64,000 nucleotides of DNA, from NCBI RefSeq assembly GCF_004769575.1, contig NZ_RQGA01000019.1, positions 92,695-156,694 of the forward strand. Reading direction: 5' to 3'. The translations under genes and the position numbers were made by a program. The notes below the pieces were generated by a model. The model was not told the origin of the DNA, made no database searches, and saw only the letters and a list, made by a program, of their open reading frames with translations. This document shows positions 47,827 through 58,474 of this stretch, one piece after another; the first letter of the stretch is position 1, and the number at the start of each line of letters is the position of its first letter. Origin of the DNA: Leptospira perdikensis. Its GTDB lineage: Bacteria > Spirochaetota > Leptospiria > Leptospirales > Leptospiraceae.

Positions 47827-49467
47827 ATGAACGTAAAAGCCCCAAATCAAAACTTAATTCAATTTCCCCAAGTAGAGGGGAAGTCTTCCAAACCAAATGG
47901 TGCAGATAACCATTCGATGATGGCAGTTCGAGAAAGTTTTGGGGAAATTTTGGAACGAGAATTCCAGGTGCATTCAGAAAAACCGAAAAGTCCTTCCGAA
48001 TACAAAACTCCCGGTCAGGAAAAAGAGAGTTCCCTTTCCCAAACAGAAATACAAAAATCGGAAGATACCACAAAGCAAACGTTAAATGGTTCTGCGGAAA
48101 TAAAAAAGGATGAATCCATAACCAAAGATCAACGTTCTGAAGAAGAAACAGAAGAGACCTCAGAGGAAGAAGATTTAGACAAAGACGCTTTAGAATACAG
48201 TCTTGGAATTGTATCTTCCCATGTAGATTGGGATCGTTCTATGGTTCCTGCTAACCAATTGAATGAAATGACGGTGAAGGAAAAAACGGTTTTATTATCA
48301 TTACAAAAATCTGCGGAAAAAACAACGGCTTATTCTCCTAAAGAGGGAAATGCATTTATTGATGAAGCAAAAAAACTCGCAAAGAGTTTTTTCCTATCAG
48401 AACCGATCCAAACGAACGAGTCTAGTGCAACAAAATCACAAATGCCTATGACCAAAGATTCTAATTTGGTTCCTTTCCCGAGGGCTGAGAGAAAAAAATT
48501 AGAAGATAAAAAGGCAAATCAAAAACCATTTTCCTTTGGAGCTAAAATAGAACAGAATCATTCTGGTTCTCCTGTTTCTGATTTGGTATTTGCCAAAGGA
48601 AAAGAAGTCAAAGTAGAAGGAAGAGACCTTCTTGGCGAACACTCTGTTCGTAAAACAGATGGGAAATCAAAGTCATCCAAACTAGGTAAAGGTGGATCGG
48701 AAACAACAGAGGTTTCTTCTGATCAAGAAAAATCCAACCAAACACAAAACACTGATAAAATGATTCGTTCTCTCGGAGTCAAAGATAAAGAATTTCAAAA
48801 ACAAGATTCTAAAATTCCATCTGCTTCTGAAAAACAAAAATCTGTAGAAGCGAACTTAGTTCCCAATATCCAAACAGCAACTTCTTCCAAATCAGGGGAA
48901 GAGGGTGGTCGTTCTTCTGACGAACGTGGAACTAAACAAGGGTTTACATTAACATCCTTAGAATCTAAAACAATGCAAAAAGCAGAAGAGATACGTTCTG
49001 CAGAAAAACAAACAAAACCTAAAGAAACAAATCTCAAACAAAACATCGACGAACTCATCAAACAAGCACGTTTTGACATTGTTCAAAATGGAAAGTCAAG
49101 TGCTGAGATCGTAATGAATCCAAAAGAATACGGTAGACTTACTTTGAAAGTCACTGTGGATGGTGAGAAGGTGGAAGGGCGAATCCTTGTGGAATCGGAA
49201 GAACTTCAAAAATCACTACAAAATGAAATTCAAACCATTAAAGAAAATTTAAAAGAATCAGGCCTCGACTTACAAGCTCTCATCATTGATTTATGGGATG
49301 ATGGAAGTGGTCTGACAGATCGCAAAGAACAAAATGAACTCTACCAAACGATGATGGAGTCTGCTAAATTCCGTAACGAAGAAAAATCATTGGGTTTGGA
49401 AAAATCTTCTGACTTACTTGGTTCACCACAATTTGAAGATACCAAGGCGTATGAGTTTTTTGCATAA
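47827..49467 (+). CDS. fliK: Flagellar hook-length control protein
   Basis: FliK-type molecular ruler secreted during hook growth. Most of the 546 residues are low-complexity, rich in S/K/E/Q/T and apparently unstructured, as usual in FliK. The C-terminal domain (about residues 410-500: GKSSAEIVMNPKEYGRLTLKVTVDGEKVEGRILVE, then LKESGLDLQALIIDL) matches the Flg_hook domain that triggers the export-specificity switch. The start has GGGAGAAGG upstream. flgD and flgE follow in the same direction, in the usual spirochaete order. Confidence 0.9.
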   Translation: MNVKAPNQNLIQFPQVEGKSSKPNGADNHSMMAVRESFGEILEREFQVHSEKPKSPSEYKTPGQEKESSLSQTEIQKSEDTTKQTLNGSAEIKKDESITKDQRSEEETEETSEEEDLDKDALEYSLGIVSSHVDWDRSMVPANQLNEMTVKEKTVLLSLQKSAEKTTAYSPKEGNAFIDEAKKLAKSFFLSEPIQTNESSATKSQMPMTKDSNLVPFPRAERKKLEDKKANQKPFSFGAKIEQNHSGSPVSDLVFAKGKEVKVEGRDLLGEHSVRKTDGKSKSSKLGKGGSETTEVSSDQEKSNQTQNTDKMIRSLGVKDKEFQKQDSKIPSASEKQKSVEANLVPNIQTATSSKSGEEGGRSSDERGTKQGFTLTSLESKTMQKAEEIRSAEKQTKPKETNLKQNIDELIKQARFDIVQNGKSSAEIVMNPKEYGRLTLKVTVDGEKVEGRILVESEELQKSLQNEIQTIKENLKESGLDLQALIIDLWDDGSGLTDRKEQNELYQTMMESAKFRNEEKSLGLEKSSDLLGSPQFEDTKAYEFFA

Positions 49468-49500
49468 ATCACCAGTAAATAAAGAAAAATAGAGGATCCC

Positions 49501-50085
49501 ATGCCAGACGGAATGCAAGACATATCTACACAAAACTCAGCTAGAACCAAATACTTTGAAGGTGATAGAACCTTCAATATTCGTAAACATTTGGATCAAT
49601 TAGAAAAAGAAGAAACAAGTGGTTTAAAGGGAATCGAAATTCGTGAGAAACAAAAAGAACTAGGGAAGGATGATTTTTTAAAACTCCTTCTCACTCAACT
49701 TTCTCACCAAGATCCAACAAACCCAGTGCAAGATAAAGACTTCATTGCGCAAATGGCTCAGTTTTCTTCCCTCGAACAAATGAAAAACATTTCTTCTGGA
49801 ATTGCCAGGATGGAATCTAAACAAAGTTATTCGGTAGTGGGTAAAATCGTTTCTGGACCAGATTTGGTTACAGGAGAGGATGTAACGGGACTTGCTGGCG
49901 CCATTCTTTTTGATAACGAAGGAAAAACTTACGTTCGTGTGAATGGAAGAATGCTTGATGTTGCAAAAATTAATTTGATTTCTGATCCATCACTTCTCAA
50001 AGCAGAACCAGAATTCCAACGTCCGCAGAACGCGACAAACGTACCAAATAATACGTTAAAAAAACAAGAAGCTTATCAGGATTAA
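49501..50085 (+). CDS. flgD: Flagellar hook assembly (capping) protein
   Basis: Scaffold that caps the growing hook so that FlgE subunits polymerise. The conserved region (about residues 55-105) is [42 protein letters not shown], diagnostic of FlgD (given in parts: [18 protein letters not shown] and [12 protein letters not shown]). The C-terminal part is short; the 194-residue protein lacks the full fibronectin/tudor extension of enteric FlgD. GAGG precedes the ATG; flgE follows 38 bases later. Confidence 0.92.
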   Translation: MPDGMQDISTQNSARTKYFEGDRTFNIRKHLDQLEKEETSGLKGIEIREKQKELGKDDFLKLLLTQLSHQDPTNPVQDKDFIAQMAQFSSLEQMKNISSGIARMESKQSYSVVGKIVSGPDLVTGEDVTGLAGAILFDNEGKTYVRVNGRMLDVAKINLISDPSLLKAEPEFQRPQNATNVPNNTLKKQEAYQD

Positions 50086-50123
50086 TTCAAAAAGGTCGAT
50101 AAAAAAAGAGAGGATATAACGTT

Positions 50124-51518
50124 ATGATGAGATCACTTTACTCCGGAGTTTCCGGATTGAAAAACCACCAAGTAAGAATGGATGTTATTGGTAACAATAT
50201 TTCCAACGTGAACACACACGGGTTTAAAACAGAGCGAGTTACCTTCCAAGATATGATCTCGCAAGAGTTACAAGGTGCTTCTGAACCAAACGAAAGAATC
50301 GGGGGAACAAACCCGAAACAAGTGGGCCTTGGTTCCCTCATCGCTGCTATTGATAAAATTATGACTCAAGGTGCTTTACAAACCACAGGTAAGAACACCG
50401 ATGTTGCTGTATCTGGTGAAGGTTTCTTTGTTGTAAAAGATGGAGACAAACAATTTTACACTCGCGCCGGTGCTTTCAACGTAGATAAAAACGGATTTTA
50501 TGTAAACCCTGCAAACGGTTTGAAAGTACAAGGTTGGAACTCTCGTTTGGATGATGGTGGAAACAAATACATCAACTCCGCGGGATCTTTGGAAGACATC
50601 ATGATTCCTCTTTATTCTAAAGAACCAGCTCGAGCAACTCAAAACGTAGATTTTCAATCCAACCTTAATGCAAGTGTTGCCGCAGTTCCATCAGACGCAA
50701 CCGAAGAAGACATCCAACGTTATATCAATGATCCAGACCCTCGCCAACGAAGAGGCCATGTAACATCAATTAATGTTTACGATGAACTTGGGAACACTCG
50801 CCAAATGGGAGTGGAGTTTTACAAAATGAGAGAAAACGTATGGAAGATGCGTTTCAAATTGGAAGACGCAAGCCAAGTTTCTGTGGATGTCAGTGGAACA
50901 GGTGGGGAAAACACAAAAGTTTCTGGAAACCAAGAACTAGAAGTTTCCTTTACTCCAGATGGAAAAATCATCTCTGTTTCTGACGGTGTGGATTCCCAAA
51001 CCACAGGAAAACTAAAAGCAGATATTTCCTTCCGTATTCCAGGTAACCCAACCGCTCAAAAATTCAGTTTGAATTTAGGGGAAGCAGGTCTTGTGGGTGG
51101 GATCACTCAGTTTTCATCTGATTTTACAACAAAAGCTGTGAAACAAGATGGATATCCAATGGGATATATGGAATCTTTCTCCATCGACAACACAGGAACT
51201 GTGACGGGAGTATTTTCCAATGGAGTGCGCCAACCACTTGCAAGGATTGCTCTTGCTAACTTCACAAACCCAGCTGGTCTCAATAAAGAAGGTGACACAA
51301 TGTATAGTTACTCCCTGAACTCTGGGGATGCAAACATTGGTGAGGCAGGAAGCCAAGGTCGTGGAAAAATCAACGCGGGACTCCTTGAGATGTCAAACGT
51401 TGACCTTTCTGATCAGTTTACTGATATGATCGTGACCCAAAGGGGATTTCAAGCCAACTCCCGAACCATTGTGACTTCTGACCAAATGATCCAAGAAGTT
51501 CTAGGCCTCAAACGATAA
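50124..51518 (+). CDS. flgE: Flagellar hook protein
   Basis: Structural subunit of the periplasmic flagellar hook, 464 residues. The N-terminal rod/hook motif [33 protein letters not shown], the FlaE-type middle (about residues 210-330), and the C-terminal [21 protein letters not shown] coiled-coil segment are complete. The ATG follows GAGAGGAT. The sequence contains no cysteine at all, which is notable because the hook of other spirochaetes is reported to be cross-linked through a cysteine-derived lysinoalanine. A strong terminator follows directly. Confidence 0.95.
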   Translation: MMRSLYSGVSGLKNHQVRMDVIGNNISNVNTHGFKTERVTFQDMISQELQGASEPNERIGGTNPKQVGLGSLIAAIDKIMTQGALQTTGKNTDVAVSGEGFFVVKDGDKQFYTRAGAFNVDKNGFYVNPANGLKVQGWNSRLDDGGNKYINSAGSLEDIMIPLYSKEPARATQNVDFQSNLNASVAAVPSDATEEDIQRYINDPDPRQRRGHVTSINVYDELGNTRQMGVEFYKMRENVWKMRFKLEDASQVSVDVSGTGGENTKVSGNQELEVSFTPDGKIISVSDGVDSQTTGKLKADISFRIPGNPTAQKFSLNLGEAGLVGGITQFSSDFTTKAVKQDGYPMGYMESFSIDNTGTVTGVFSNGVRQPLARIALANFTNPAGLNKEGDTMYSYSLNSGDANIGEAGSQGRGKINAGLLEMSNVDLSDQFTDMIVTQRGFQANSRTIVTSDQMIQEVLGLKR

Positions 51519-51530
51519 GATTTTAGATCG

Positions 51531-51552
51531 AACGGGGGAAACCCCGTTTTTT
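51531..51552 (+). terminator. Rho-independent terminator after flgE
   Basis: Arms ACGGGG (51532-51537) and CCCCGT (51542-51547) with a four-base loop, followed by TTTTT. It ends the fliK-flgD-flgE unit 13 bases after the flgE stop. Confidence 0.92.
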
Positions 51553-51606
51553 CCTTGAGTTCTGCAAAATTCTAATCAAACTGGGTCAAACCAAACGATT
51601 TAGAAT

Positions 51607-53955
51607 TTGCAAAACTTGTCTCGCTTTCAAAAAAATACCCTCCTTACCTTTTCCCTTTTGGCGTTTGTCGCCTATGCTCCGTTATATTATTCAATTCGGA
51701 ATGCGATCAAAAAAGAAACCTTACCGGTGACTTATGAATCATCTGAATCAGTTGCCTTTATTAGTTTAGGTGAATTTGAAATCGAAGGAAAAGAATCAGA
51801 TCCGAAAACACTTCTTTTGCTTTCCGATCTGATTGATTTTGAATTCAATCAATTAACGGGTGCTGTGTATTTAGGAAAACAGACTTCCCTCTCGTCAGCC
51901 AAAAAGAACCGCTCACAATTTATTTTTTATGGAAGTTTCGAGTGGAGAGAGAATGGGATTTTTTTCATTCCTAAACTCAATTCCATCGAACAAAAGGCGA
52001 CCTTCATGGGTAAGTCCATCTTTGTTCCCTACGAAGAAAGAGGAAAGTTAGTATCTTCCGTTTACCAATCTCTTTCTCATCTTTTGGATGAAACCATTCG
52101 TTTGCATCGTTTGCTAAAAAGATCTCCGGAATGGAAAATTCCCTCACAGGATGAGTTTCTTTCTGAATCAGAATTTGTTCGTTTGAGTGATTACAATCCT
52201 TACTTACCTCTTGACGAAAGGCTATCCATTCTTAAGTCTCTCGAATTCCCTTCTGAGTATTTGCAGTTTTTAAAGTTCCAATCCATTTTAGAAAAACGTT
52301 CGGAAGAATCTTTAAAAGAAGTTTGGCGAACAGCAGGTGGAAATCCGAATCTTTCGTCATACATAAAGTTCTCTATCGCCAAATACATTGCGGAGTATTA
52401 TTTTGCAAAAAAAGAATTTGGTAAGGTTGTCGAGTTTGCTAATGCAGCGAGAAAAGAGAGAGAAGTTTCTAAGTCTGTATTCCATAGCGATTATGCTGAT
52501 TGTATTTCTTTACTTGGGAAGGTTTTGGTTTTAGACGGCAAAAAAGAAGAAGCAGTTTATTATCTAACATCGGCTCGAAAACTTTATGAAACTTTGGGCC
52601 TTCTCCAAGACCCGTCTGCCATTGAAAATTCTTATTTTTATGGACTTCTTTTGTATGATTTATCTCAAACGGAACTAGCTTCTTATGAATTGTCTTCGAT
52701 TCATGGCCAACTAAAAGATCCATTAGAACAAATTTATTTGGAATATAACTTAGCCAAGGTGTATTATGATTTAGGTCGTTACGATGCTGCTTTATCTTTG
52801 TTGCAGGACCAACGAAAATCGATTTTGGCTGAAGGTTTTCCCAATCATGATATCGCTTTGTATTCTTATAATTTATATGCAGCATCCTTATACAAATCAG
52901 GAAAATGGAGCATTGCAAAATCTGTTTGGGAATCACTCGTCAGTGCTAAATCAATTTATGGTATCGAAGAAAAACCATATCATCGTTATGCTTTATTCAA
53001 TTTAGCTGTCCTTTCTAAACTAAAAAACAACCCAGAACAAACGGAAATCCTCTACAAACAATATGTAAGGTTGTCACCTTATGGTCAGATAGTTGACTTA
53101 CCTTCAAAGGATCGTTTTGAAATCGGGAAACCTATTTATCCATATACCTGGGATGCCCAAATCCAAAATTCCTTTGTAGAAATGGAAGAAAAAACCATAC
53201 GTTCTTATACGGGTCGTTATTTGTTTAATGGCCAAGATGAAGAGATTCGCGCCAGGACCTATGAAAATAGGCTCGAAGATACCAATCTCTTTTTGGATGA
53301 TTTATTAAATACAAAAGCCTTTCTTTCTAAACCTATGTCAATCCTTCGGAAAACTTTGTTTGGTGACTTAAAGAGATTTGAAAAAGGAAATCAAATTGTC
53401 TTTTTTGATATTGGGCCTGCACTCAATCACCCAGAATATCCAGGTGTTACTTCTCTTGCCGTTGCCAAACACTTTTCAGGAATGGAAGTCGTATTATGGG
53501 AGTTACCTGGTGAGGTGGACTTATTTCTAAAAAAAGTAAAACCGGAACTAAAGGACCGTTTATACTCTTTCCCTAACATCCGAATTCTTTCTGCCGATGG
53601 AGTAGGTGAGTTTCAAACTTTATATTCCGATCCCAACAATTGGATTTTAAGGAATAGACCCGTTCCGAATTTAAAAGGAAAAACCATCATCATTCGTGCC
53701 GCTAACTCCATTGATATTTATGAACCTTATACAAAAATCCTTCCACATTTTCAAAATATTGGGAAAGAGTTAAAACCAAATCCGGTTCTGTATTTTTTCA
53801 ACAGGAGTATCCTCTTAAAACCGGCAGGAACCGAAAAATTCATTTTGATTGGAAATCAATCCATCAGAGGTTTTCATCATAACTTTCAAAGTTTGGATCG
53901 GAATGGAGAACCTCCTTATTCCATCCTTCCCTTTACTGTCAGTGAGGAAATATAA
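51607..53955 (+). CDS. Membrane-anchored TPR protein with unknown C-terminal domain
   Basis: A 782-residue protein starting at a TTG (no strong ribosome-binding site; a second TTG nine bases on is possible). One N-terminal membrane segment (LLTFSLLAFVAYAPLYYS) anchors a long helical array. TPR-like units are seen around AKYIAEYYFAKKEFGKVVEFANAAR, YLEYNLAKVYYDLGRYDAALSLL and YSYNLYAASLYKSGKWSIAKSVWESL. Residues 590-780 alternate strands and helices (IVFFDIGPALNHPEYP, MEVVLWELPGEVDLFL, NIRILSADGVGEFQ, KTIIIRAANSIDIYEPY), resembling a SAM-methyltransferase Rossmann fold without the glycine motif. Function unknown. The next gene starts three bases after the stop. Confidence 0.72.
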   Translation: MQNLSRFQKNTLLTFSLLAFVAYAPLYYSIRNAIKKETLPVTYESSESVAFISLGEFEIEGKESDPKTLLLLSDLIDFEFNQLTGAVYLGKQTSLSSAKKNRSQFIFYGSFEWRENGIFFIPKLNSIEQKATFMGKSIFVPYEERGKLVSSVYQSLSHLLDETIRLHRLLKRSPEWKIPSQDEFLSESEFVRLSDYNPYLPLDERLSILKSLEFPSEYLQFLKFQSILEKRSEESLKEVWRTAGGNPNLSSYIKFSIAKYIAEYYFAKKEFGKVVEFANAARKEREVSKSVFHSDYADCISLLGKVLVLDGKKEEAVYYLTSARKLYETLGLLQDPSAIENSYFYGLLLYDLSQTELASYELSSIHGQLKDPLEQIYLEYNLAKVYYDLGRYDAALSLLQDQRKSILAEGFPNHDIALYSYNLYAASLYKSGKWSIAKSVWESLVSAKSIYGIEEKPYHRYALFNLAVLSKLKNNPEQTEILYKQYVRLSPYGQIVDLPSKDRFEIGKPIYPYTWDAQIQNSFVEMEEKTIRSYTGRYLFNGQDEEIRARTYENRLEDTNLFLDDLLNTKAFLSKPMSILRKTLFGDLKRFEKGNQIVFFDIGPALNHPEYPGVTSLAVAKHFSGMEVVLWELPGEVDLFLKKVKPELKDRLYSFPNIRILSADGVGEFQTLYSDPNNWILRNRPVPNLKGKTIIIRAANSIDIYEPYTKILPHFQNIGKELKPNPVLYFFNRSILLKPAGTEKFILIGNQSIRGFHHNFQSLDRNGEPPYSILPFTVSEEI

Positions 53956-53957
53956 CC

Positions 53958-54953
53958 ATGAATGTAGTTGAAACAGAATTTCTATTTTGTATTCTTTCTA
54001 GTTTCTTTTTATTTCATTCTCTTTCTCGGATAACAGATGAGTGGAAACGTAAAGATTTACTTTTTCAATGGACTGCCATCACTGCGGTTGGTTTTATAAT
54101 TACGGAGTCTTTAACAAAATGGGGATTTCATTCCAATATTTGGAATTCAGATTCAATTTTTGCTTATATTACGAAAAGTAATCTAATACTTTTCCTTTCC
54201 TATTCATCCTTAGAAGAAAGGATATTCACACTAAAACCAATCCGTCGTATCTTTGTTTCTATCTTTTTATATTCTTTTTTTATTGGTGTTTTGTTTGGAA
54301 CCCAATTCTTTCAAACTTCCATCCTTGTCCAAGATAATACTCTGATTTTACCCCTGGTCATTTCTCTTGGTGCCTTCGTTTGGACAAGGGAGATGTTCTG
54401 GACTGAGAAAAATGCCGATAATTTAATGTTAGCTGATGATACTTCACGTTTTGTTTATATCAATTTTCTGCCGGTAGCATTTTTAGTATTTTCTCCCTGG
54501 AAAGCGGATTGGAGTTTTTACAAACAGGTTGCAGCCCTCCTTATGTATGGGTTTTCTTCCCATGTCGGATTTCAATTGGTTTCCAAATTCAAAAGGGAAG
54601 TGGTTGGATTTGAGTCCGAAATTGGAATTTGGATCGGAGCTATTGCCTTCTCCACATGCCTTGGAACAGAAATTGTAGTGGTTCTCCCTTTAAGTATCCT
54701 TTCTGGAATCTTTGGAAGGCTTCTTTATTCCTATCTCTCTACTTTGTCTTGGTCAGAGTCTGGTATCCGGGGTGTGGTTTCCTTTCTTTACCCTTCCGTT
54801 TTGGGAATTTTCCTTCCCTTCCTGCTTCTGGAACCGGGTGGGTGGGTGCATTCACCCTATGTACTGTTAGGAGTCCAGGTCCTTTATTTTTTGAGTTTTT
54901 ATTTGGCCGCCAGTCTTTGTTTTGGGATCATCCTTCTAAACAAACAAAAGTAA
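53958..54953 (+). CDS. Unknown polytopic membrane protein
   Basis: Not recognised. The 331 residues are strongly hydrophobic, with about nine or ten predicted membrane helices and short loops, no signal peptide and no conserved catalytic motif noticed. It starts three bases after the TPR protein and must share its transcript, so the two probably act together at the inner membrane (inference). It ends 56 bases before the HD-GYP gene. Confidence 0.7.
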   Translation: MNVVETEFLFCILSSFFLFHSLSRITDEWKRKDLLFQWTAITAVGFIITESLTKWGFHSNIWNSDSIFAYITKSNLILFLSYSSLEERIFTLKPIRRIFVSIFLYSFFIGVLFGTQFFQTSILVQDNTLILPLVISLGAFVWTREMFWTEKNADNLMLADDTSRFVYINFLPVAFLVFSPWKADWSFYKQVAALLMYGFSSHVGFQLVSKFKREVVGFESEIGIWIGAIAFSTCLGTEIVVVLPLSILSGIFGRLLYSYLSTLSWSESGIRGVVSFLYPSVLGIFLPFLLLEPGGWVHSPYVLLGVQVLYFLSFYLAASLCFGIILLNKQK

Positions 54954-55009
54954 GATCAATTTTCTAAAAAACAATCGACAGTCGTTTTTTTCATGTCGAT
55001 AGTAAGTCT

Positions 55010-56983
55010 GTGACCAAATCTTCGGATTCGAAATTCATCATTACGGATGATCCTTTTTTTGAAGGCAAAATAGCCGATTATTCCAAAAAAATCAAAGCCA
55101 AGATTTTGACCCTTTCCCAGTTGGATCAGATTGAATCCGACTCTAATGGCCATATCGCCAAAGTATTGTTCTATGTCTCTAGGCATGAATTGGAAGCCAA
55201 AGACAAAGAGATCCATCAATTCCTAAAGAACCATCCCACCATTATGTCGAACTTCATTGTTCGTGCCCCCATTGATTATACTGGTTATATTGCCCTTTCT
55301 ATTGAAGAAGATCTATTTTTTACCAATGTTCCGGATGATGCTCCTCTTATCTTTTTAGTAAAGGCACTTGCCAATGCCTTTATGAGTCTCCAGATGGTAG
55401 TGGACAAATTCGAACTACAAAAACGGATCAATGTTTCTACGAACGAAATTTCCAAACTGACAAAAATTGGGATCAGCCTCGCAAACGAAAAAGATTTCAC
55501 GAAACTGCTTCGTGATATTTTGAATTCTGCCCGTGAAATTTCTAATTCAGATTCGGGATCTTTGTATTTAGTAGAAAAAGATGAAAGAGGAAATCCTAGA
55601 AATTTAAGATTCAAAATTTCTGCTCTCGATTTGAGTTCAGACGAATTTATATTACCAATTAACAAAAAAAGTATCGCAGGTTACGTTGCTTTTACGGGGA
55701 AACAGTTAAATATTCCCAATGTGTACGAACTGTCCGGCGGTGAAGAATATAAATTTAACAGTGATTTTGATAAAATGAGTAATTATTATTCAAAATCAAT
55801 GTTAGTTGTTCCTATGAAGGATCACCATGATGAAGTAGTCGGTGTTATCCAGCTCATCAATCGAAAGAAAAATTTTCAAACAAAACTAACTTTAGAGGAA
55901 ATGAAAACCAACTCTATTTTGGAATATGATAAATATTCAGAAGAGTTGGTTATGGCAGTGGCTGGACAGGCGGCAGTTGCCATCCAAAACAATAATTTGG
56001 TTCATGATATAGAAACTTTGTTCGAAGGTTTTGTTACAGCCAGTGTTTCCGCCATTGAATCGAGAGATCCAACAACGTCAGGTCATTCCTTTCGTGTGGC
56101 ACAGTATACTGTTGGTCTTGCGGAATCTGTAAGTGCGATACAAACCGGCCGATTTAAGGATATTTATTTTAACGAATCCCAAGTAAAAGAAATTCGTTAT
56201 GCTTCTCTCCTTCATGACTTTGGTAAGGTCGGGGTTCGAGAAAAGGTTCTTGTTAAAGCCAAAAAACTAGAAGATTATGAATTAGATTTAATCCGTTGGC
56301 GTTTCCAATTTATTTTGAAGGATGTGGAAGCAAAACTTTCACAAAAGAAAATTGAATATCTAAAAAAACATGGTAACAACGGTTATCTGGAATTTGAAAA
56401 ATCAATTCACCTCGAATATACTTTAGAAAAAGAAAAATTAGAAGAAATGGTGCGAGTGATTTCTGAATCCAATGAACCTTCTATTTTGGAAGAAGGTAAT
56501 TCTAACTTTTTGGAAGAGATTTCTAAAATGAGTTATCATACAACTGACGGTAGCCAGTTGAATCTACTTATGCCAAAAGAATTTAGTTTTTTATCCATTC
56601 GTCGTGGTTCTTTGGACTTTGATGAAAGAAGGGAAATTGAATCTCATGTGGAACATACGTTTCAATTTTTATCCAAAATTCCATGGACTCGGGAATTAAA
56701 AATGGTTCCTGCCATCGCTCACGGCCATCACGAAAAATTAAATGGATCAGGTTATCCGAGAGGACTTTCTGCTGTGGAGATTCCCGTCCAGGCAAAGATG
56801 ATGGCAATTGCAGATATCTTTGATGCACTGACAGACCAAGACAGGCCATACAAAAAAGCAGTGCCACTCGACCGTGCTTTTGACATTCTTAAAATGGAAG
56901 TGAGAGACCAACACATTGATGGGGATCTTTTGGATATCTTTATCGGAAGTAAAGCTTACGAAAGAATTCTACACAAAAGATAA
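55010..56983 (+). CDS. GAF-domain HD-GYP phosphodiesterase
   Basis: Likely cyclic-di-GMP phosphodiesterase of 657 residues, starting at GTG. The N-terminal 130 residues are unassigned; a GAF sensor domain follows (about 150-325, [20 protein letters not shown], then [24 protein letters not shown]). The HD-GYP domain has [21 protein letters not shown] (HD near residue 401) and [14 protein letters not shown] (GYP near 580), [19 protein letters not shown]. Between the HD and GYP parts about 110 residues are inserted, and the phrase resembling the canonical linker appears twice, before ([16 protein letters not shown]) and after ([19 protein letters not shown]) the insert. Confidence 0.88.
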   Translation: MTKSSDSKFIITDDPFFEGKIADYSKKIKAKILTLSQLDQIESDSNGHIAKVLFYVSRHELEAKDKEIHQFLKNHPTIMSNFIVRAPIDYTGYIALSIEEDLFFTNVPDDAPLIFLVKALANAFMSLQMVVDKFELQKRINVSTNEISKLTKIGISLANEKDFTKLLRDILNSAREISNSDSGSLYLVEKDERGNPRNLRFKISALDLSSDEFILPINKKSIAGYVAFTGKQLNIPNVYELSGGEEYKFNSDFDKMSNYYSKSMLVVPMKDHHDEVVGVIQLINRKKNFQTKLTLEEMKTNSILEYDKYSEELVMAVAGQAAVAIQNNNLVHDIETLFEGFVTASVSAIESRDPTTSGHSFRVAQYTVGLAESVSAIQTGRFKDIYFNESQVKEIRYASLLHDFGKVGVREKVLVKAKKLEDYELDLIRWRFQFILKDVEAKLSQKKIEYLKKHGNNGYLEFEKSIHLEYTLEKEKLEEMVRVISESNEPSILEEGNSNFLEEISKMSYHTTDGSQLNLLMPKEFSFLSIRRGSLDFDERREIESHVEHTFQFLSKIPWTRELKMVPAIAHGHHEKLNGSGYPRGLSAVEIPVQAKMMAIADIFDALTDQDRPYKKAVPLDRAFDILKMEVRDQHIDGDLLDIFIGSKAYERILHKR

Positions 56984-57019
56984 AATCAGAACCCAATTAT
57001 TTGTAACTTAACGTGGTAG

Positions 57020-58414
57020 TTATGTGAAATTTTCCTTCACTAGGGTTTCGAAATGATTTCCTCGTTCTTCAAAGTTCTTATACAAATCAAAACTGGCACC
57101 AGCTGGGGAAAAGATCACAGAAAGAGATGATTTTTCTTTGTTGTTAGCGGTTTCCATTGACGAATCTATTTTTGTTTTTAGATCTTTGACCAAAGAGGGT
57201 AAATCAGGAAAGTAACTGGCATTAAGTCCTGTTTTTTCAAATTCCGATTTCCATACATCCACCGCCTTTCCATAAACCCAAATCGGAACTTCCAATTGTT
57301 TCCATCTTTTGATAAACGGATCAACGGGTTCTGTTTTTGGGATTCCGCCGAGGATTAAAAAAAGTCTATCCTCTTTTTTGAATCCAGAAATTCCAGAAAG
57401 CATTGAGTGTAGGTTCGTGGATTTGGAATCATTGATAAACTGAATGTCTTTGTATTTTTTTTGGAATCCAGAACTATCCATTCGATTGAATCTATGAGGG
57501 AGCCCTTGAAAGGATTCGAATTGGTTTTGTATTTCTTTCCAATCCATATCCATTGTTTCCGCAAGGGCAATGGCAAAACATAAATTCATTAGATTGTGTT
57601 TTCCTTTCAGGGGAAACTTTGAAGTATCGTAGACATGATTTGGTGTATGGATCTGATTTGGTTCTAAACTAACAGAGTAGTTTTGATTTTCACCAATGAG
57701 TTGTAAGTTTGTATGATTGTCGGGCTCTACTATTAGAAATTGAAAAAAGTTTGGGTTTACGAAGGATTTGTGTTTTGGATTTTTTAAGTTTTGGATTTTC
57801 CACTTTGCTTCAGCGTAAGACTCCATAGTTTTATGTCTTTCTAAATGGTCTGAAGCCAAATTCAAAATTGCCGATGCCGTTATTTCTAAGTTAGGTGAAT
57901 CGTCTAGTTGGTAACTGGAAAGTTCTAAAACTACTAAGTCCAAAGTTTCCAAACAAAAGGAAGTAAAGGGGACACCAATGTTTCCGCCCATTTTTGAATT
58001 CGGAAATTTGGATTTTAGAATGTGATAAGTGAGAGCTGTGGTGGTTGATTTACCATCTGTTCCTGTAATCCCAATAATTGGGCCTTTGTAAAAAACTCGT
58101 GCCAAAGTGATTTCACTTAAGGTTGGTATCTCTTTTCGTTTGGCAGCATCCAAGATGGGATGATCAGGAAGGATACCTGGACTTTTGATAATGCAGTCGA
58201 TTCCTTCTAATGCTTTCTGTGGGTGATTGTCTGACAAAACTTCCGTATAGAATTGGGAGTTCGCTTTCTCTGGAAACTTGTCTGCCAGTATGCATATTTT
58301 TCCTTTTGCGGTTAATAGTTTGGCCGAGGAGTCCCCTGAGGATCCGCCACCTAAAATGAGGAATTTTTGCAATTTGTCTAGGTCGGAAGTCGATGGAATT
58401 GATTGAGAAAACAT
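57020..58414 (-). CDS. murD: UDP-N-acetylmuramoyl-L-alanine--D-glutamate ligase
   Basis: Adds D-glutamate to the peptidoglycan precursor in the cytoplasm. The ATP site GITGTDGKSTTTALTYHIL is near residue 118; LELSSYQLDD, SDHLERHKTMESYAEAK, the central RFNRMDS and NDSKSTNLHSML complete the Mur ligase signatures. The start is placed at the ATG 58414, which has GGAG eight bases upstream and yields an N-terminus beginning before the Rossmann-like FLILGGGSSGDSSAKLL; the frame is open to 58486. Length 464 residues, in the normal range. It is divergent from the STAS gene. Confidence 0.93.
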   Translation of the reverse strand: MFSQSIPSTSDLDKLQKFLILGGGSSGDSSAKLLTAKGKICILADKFPEKANSQFYTEVLSDNHPQKALEGIDCIIKSPGILPDHPILDAAKRKEIPTLSEITLARVFYKGPIIGITGTDGKSTTTALTYHILKSKFPNSKMGGNIGVPFTSFCLETLDLVVLELSSYQLDDSPNLEITASAILNLASDHLERHKTMESYAEAKWKIQNLKNPKHKSFVNPNFFQFLIVEPDNHTNLQLIGENQNYSVSLEPNQIHTPNHVYDTSKFPLKGKHNLMNLCFAIALAETMDMDWKEIQNQFESFQGLPHRFNRMDSSGFQKKYKDIQFINDSKSTNLHSMLSGISGFKKEDRLFLILGGIPKTEPVDPFIKRWKQLEVPIWVYGKAVDVWKSEFEKTGLNASYFPDLPSLVKDLKTKIDSSMETANNKEKSSLSVIFSPAGASFDLYKNFEERGNHFETLVKENFT

Positions 58415-58474
58415 TGATTGACACTCCGCTAAAATACGATGATTTTGTAAAATCATATCAGGTTGGGTAAATCG

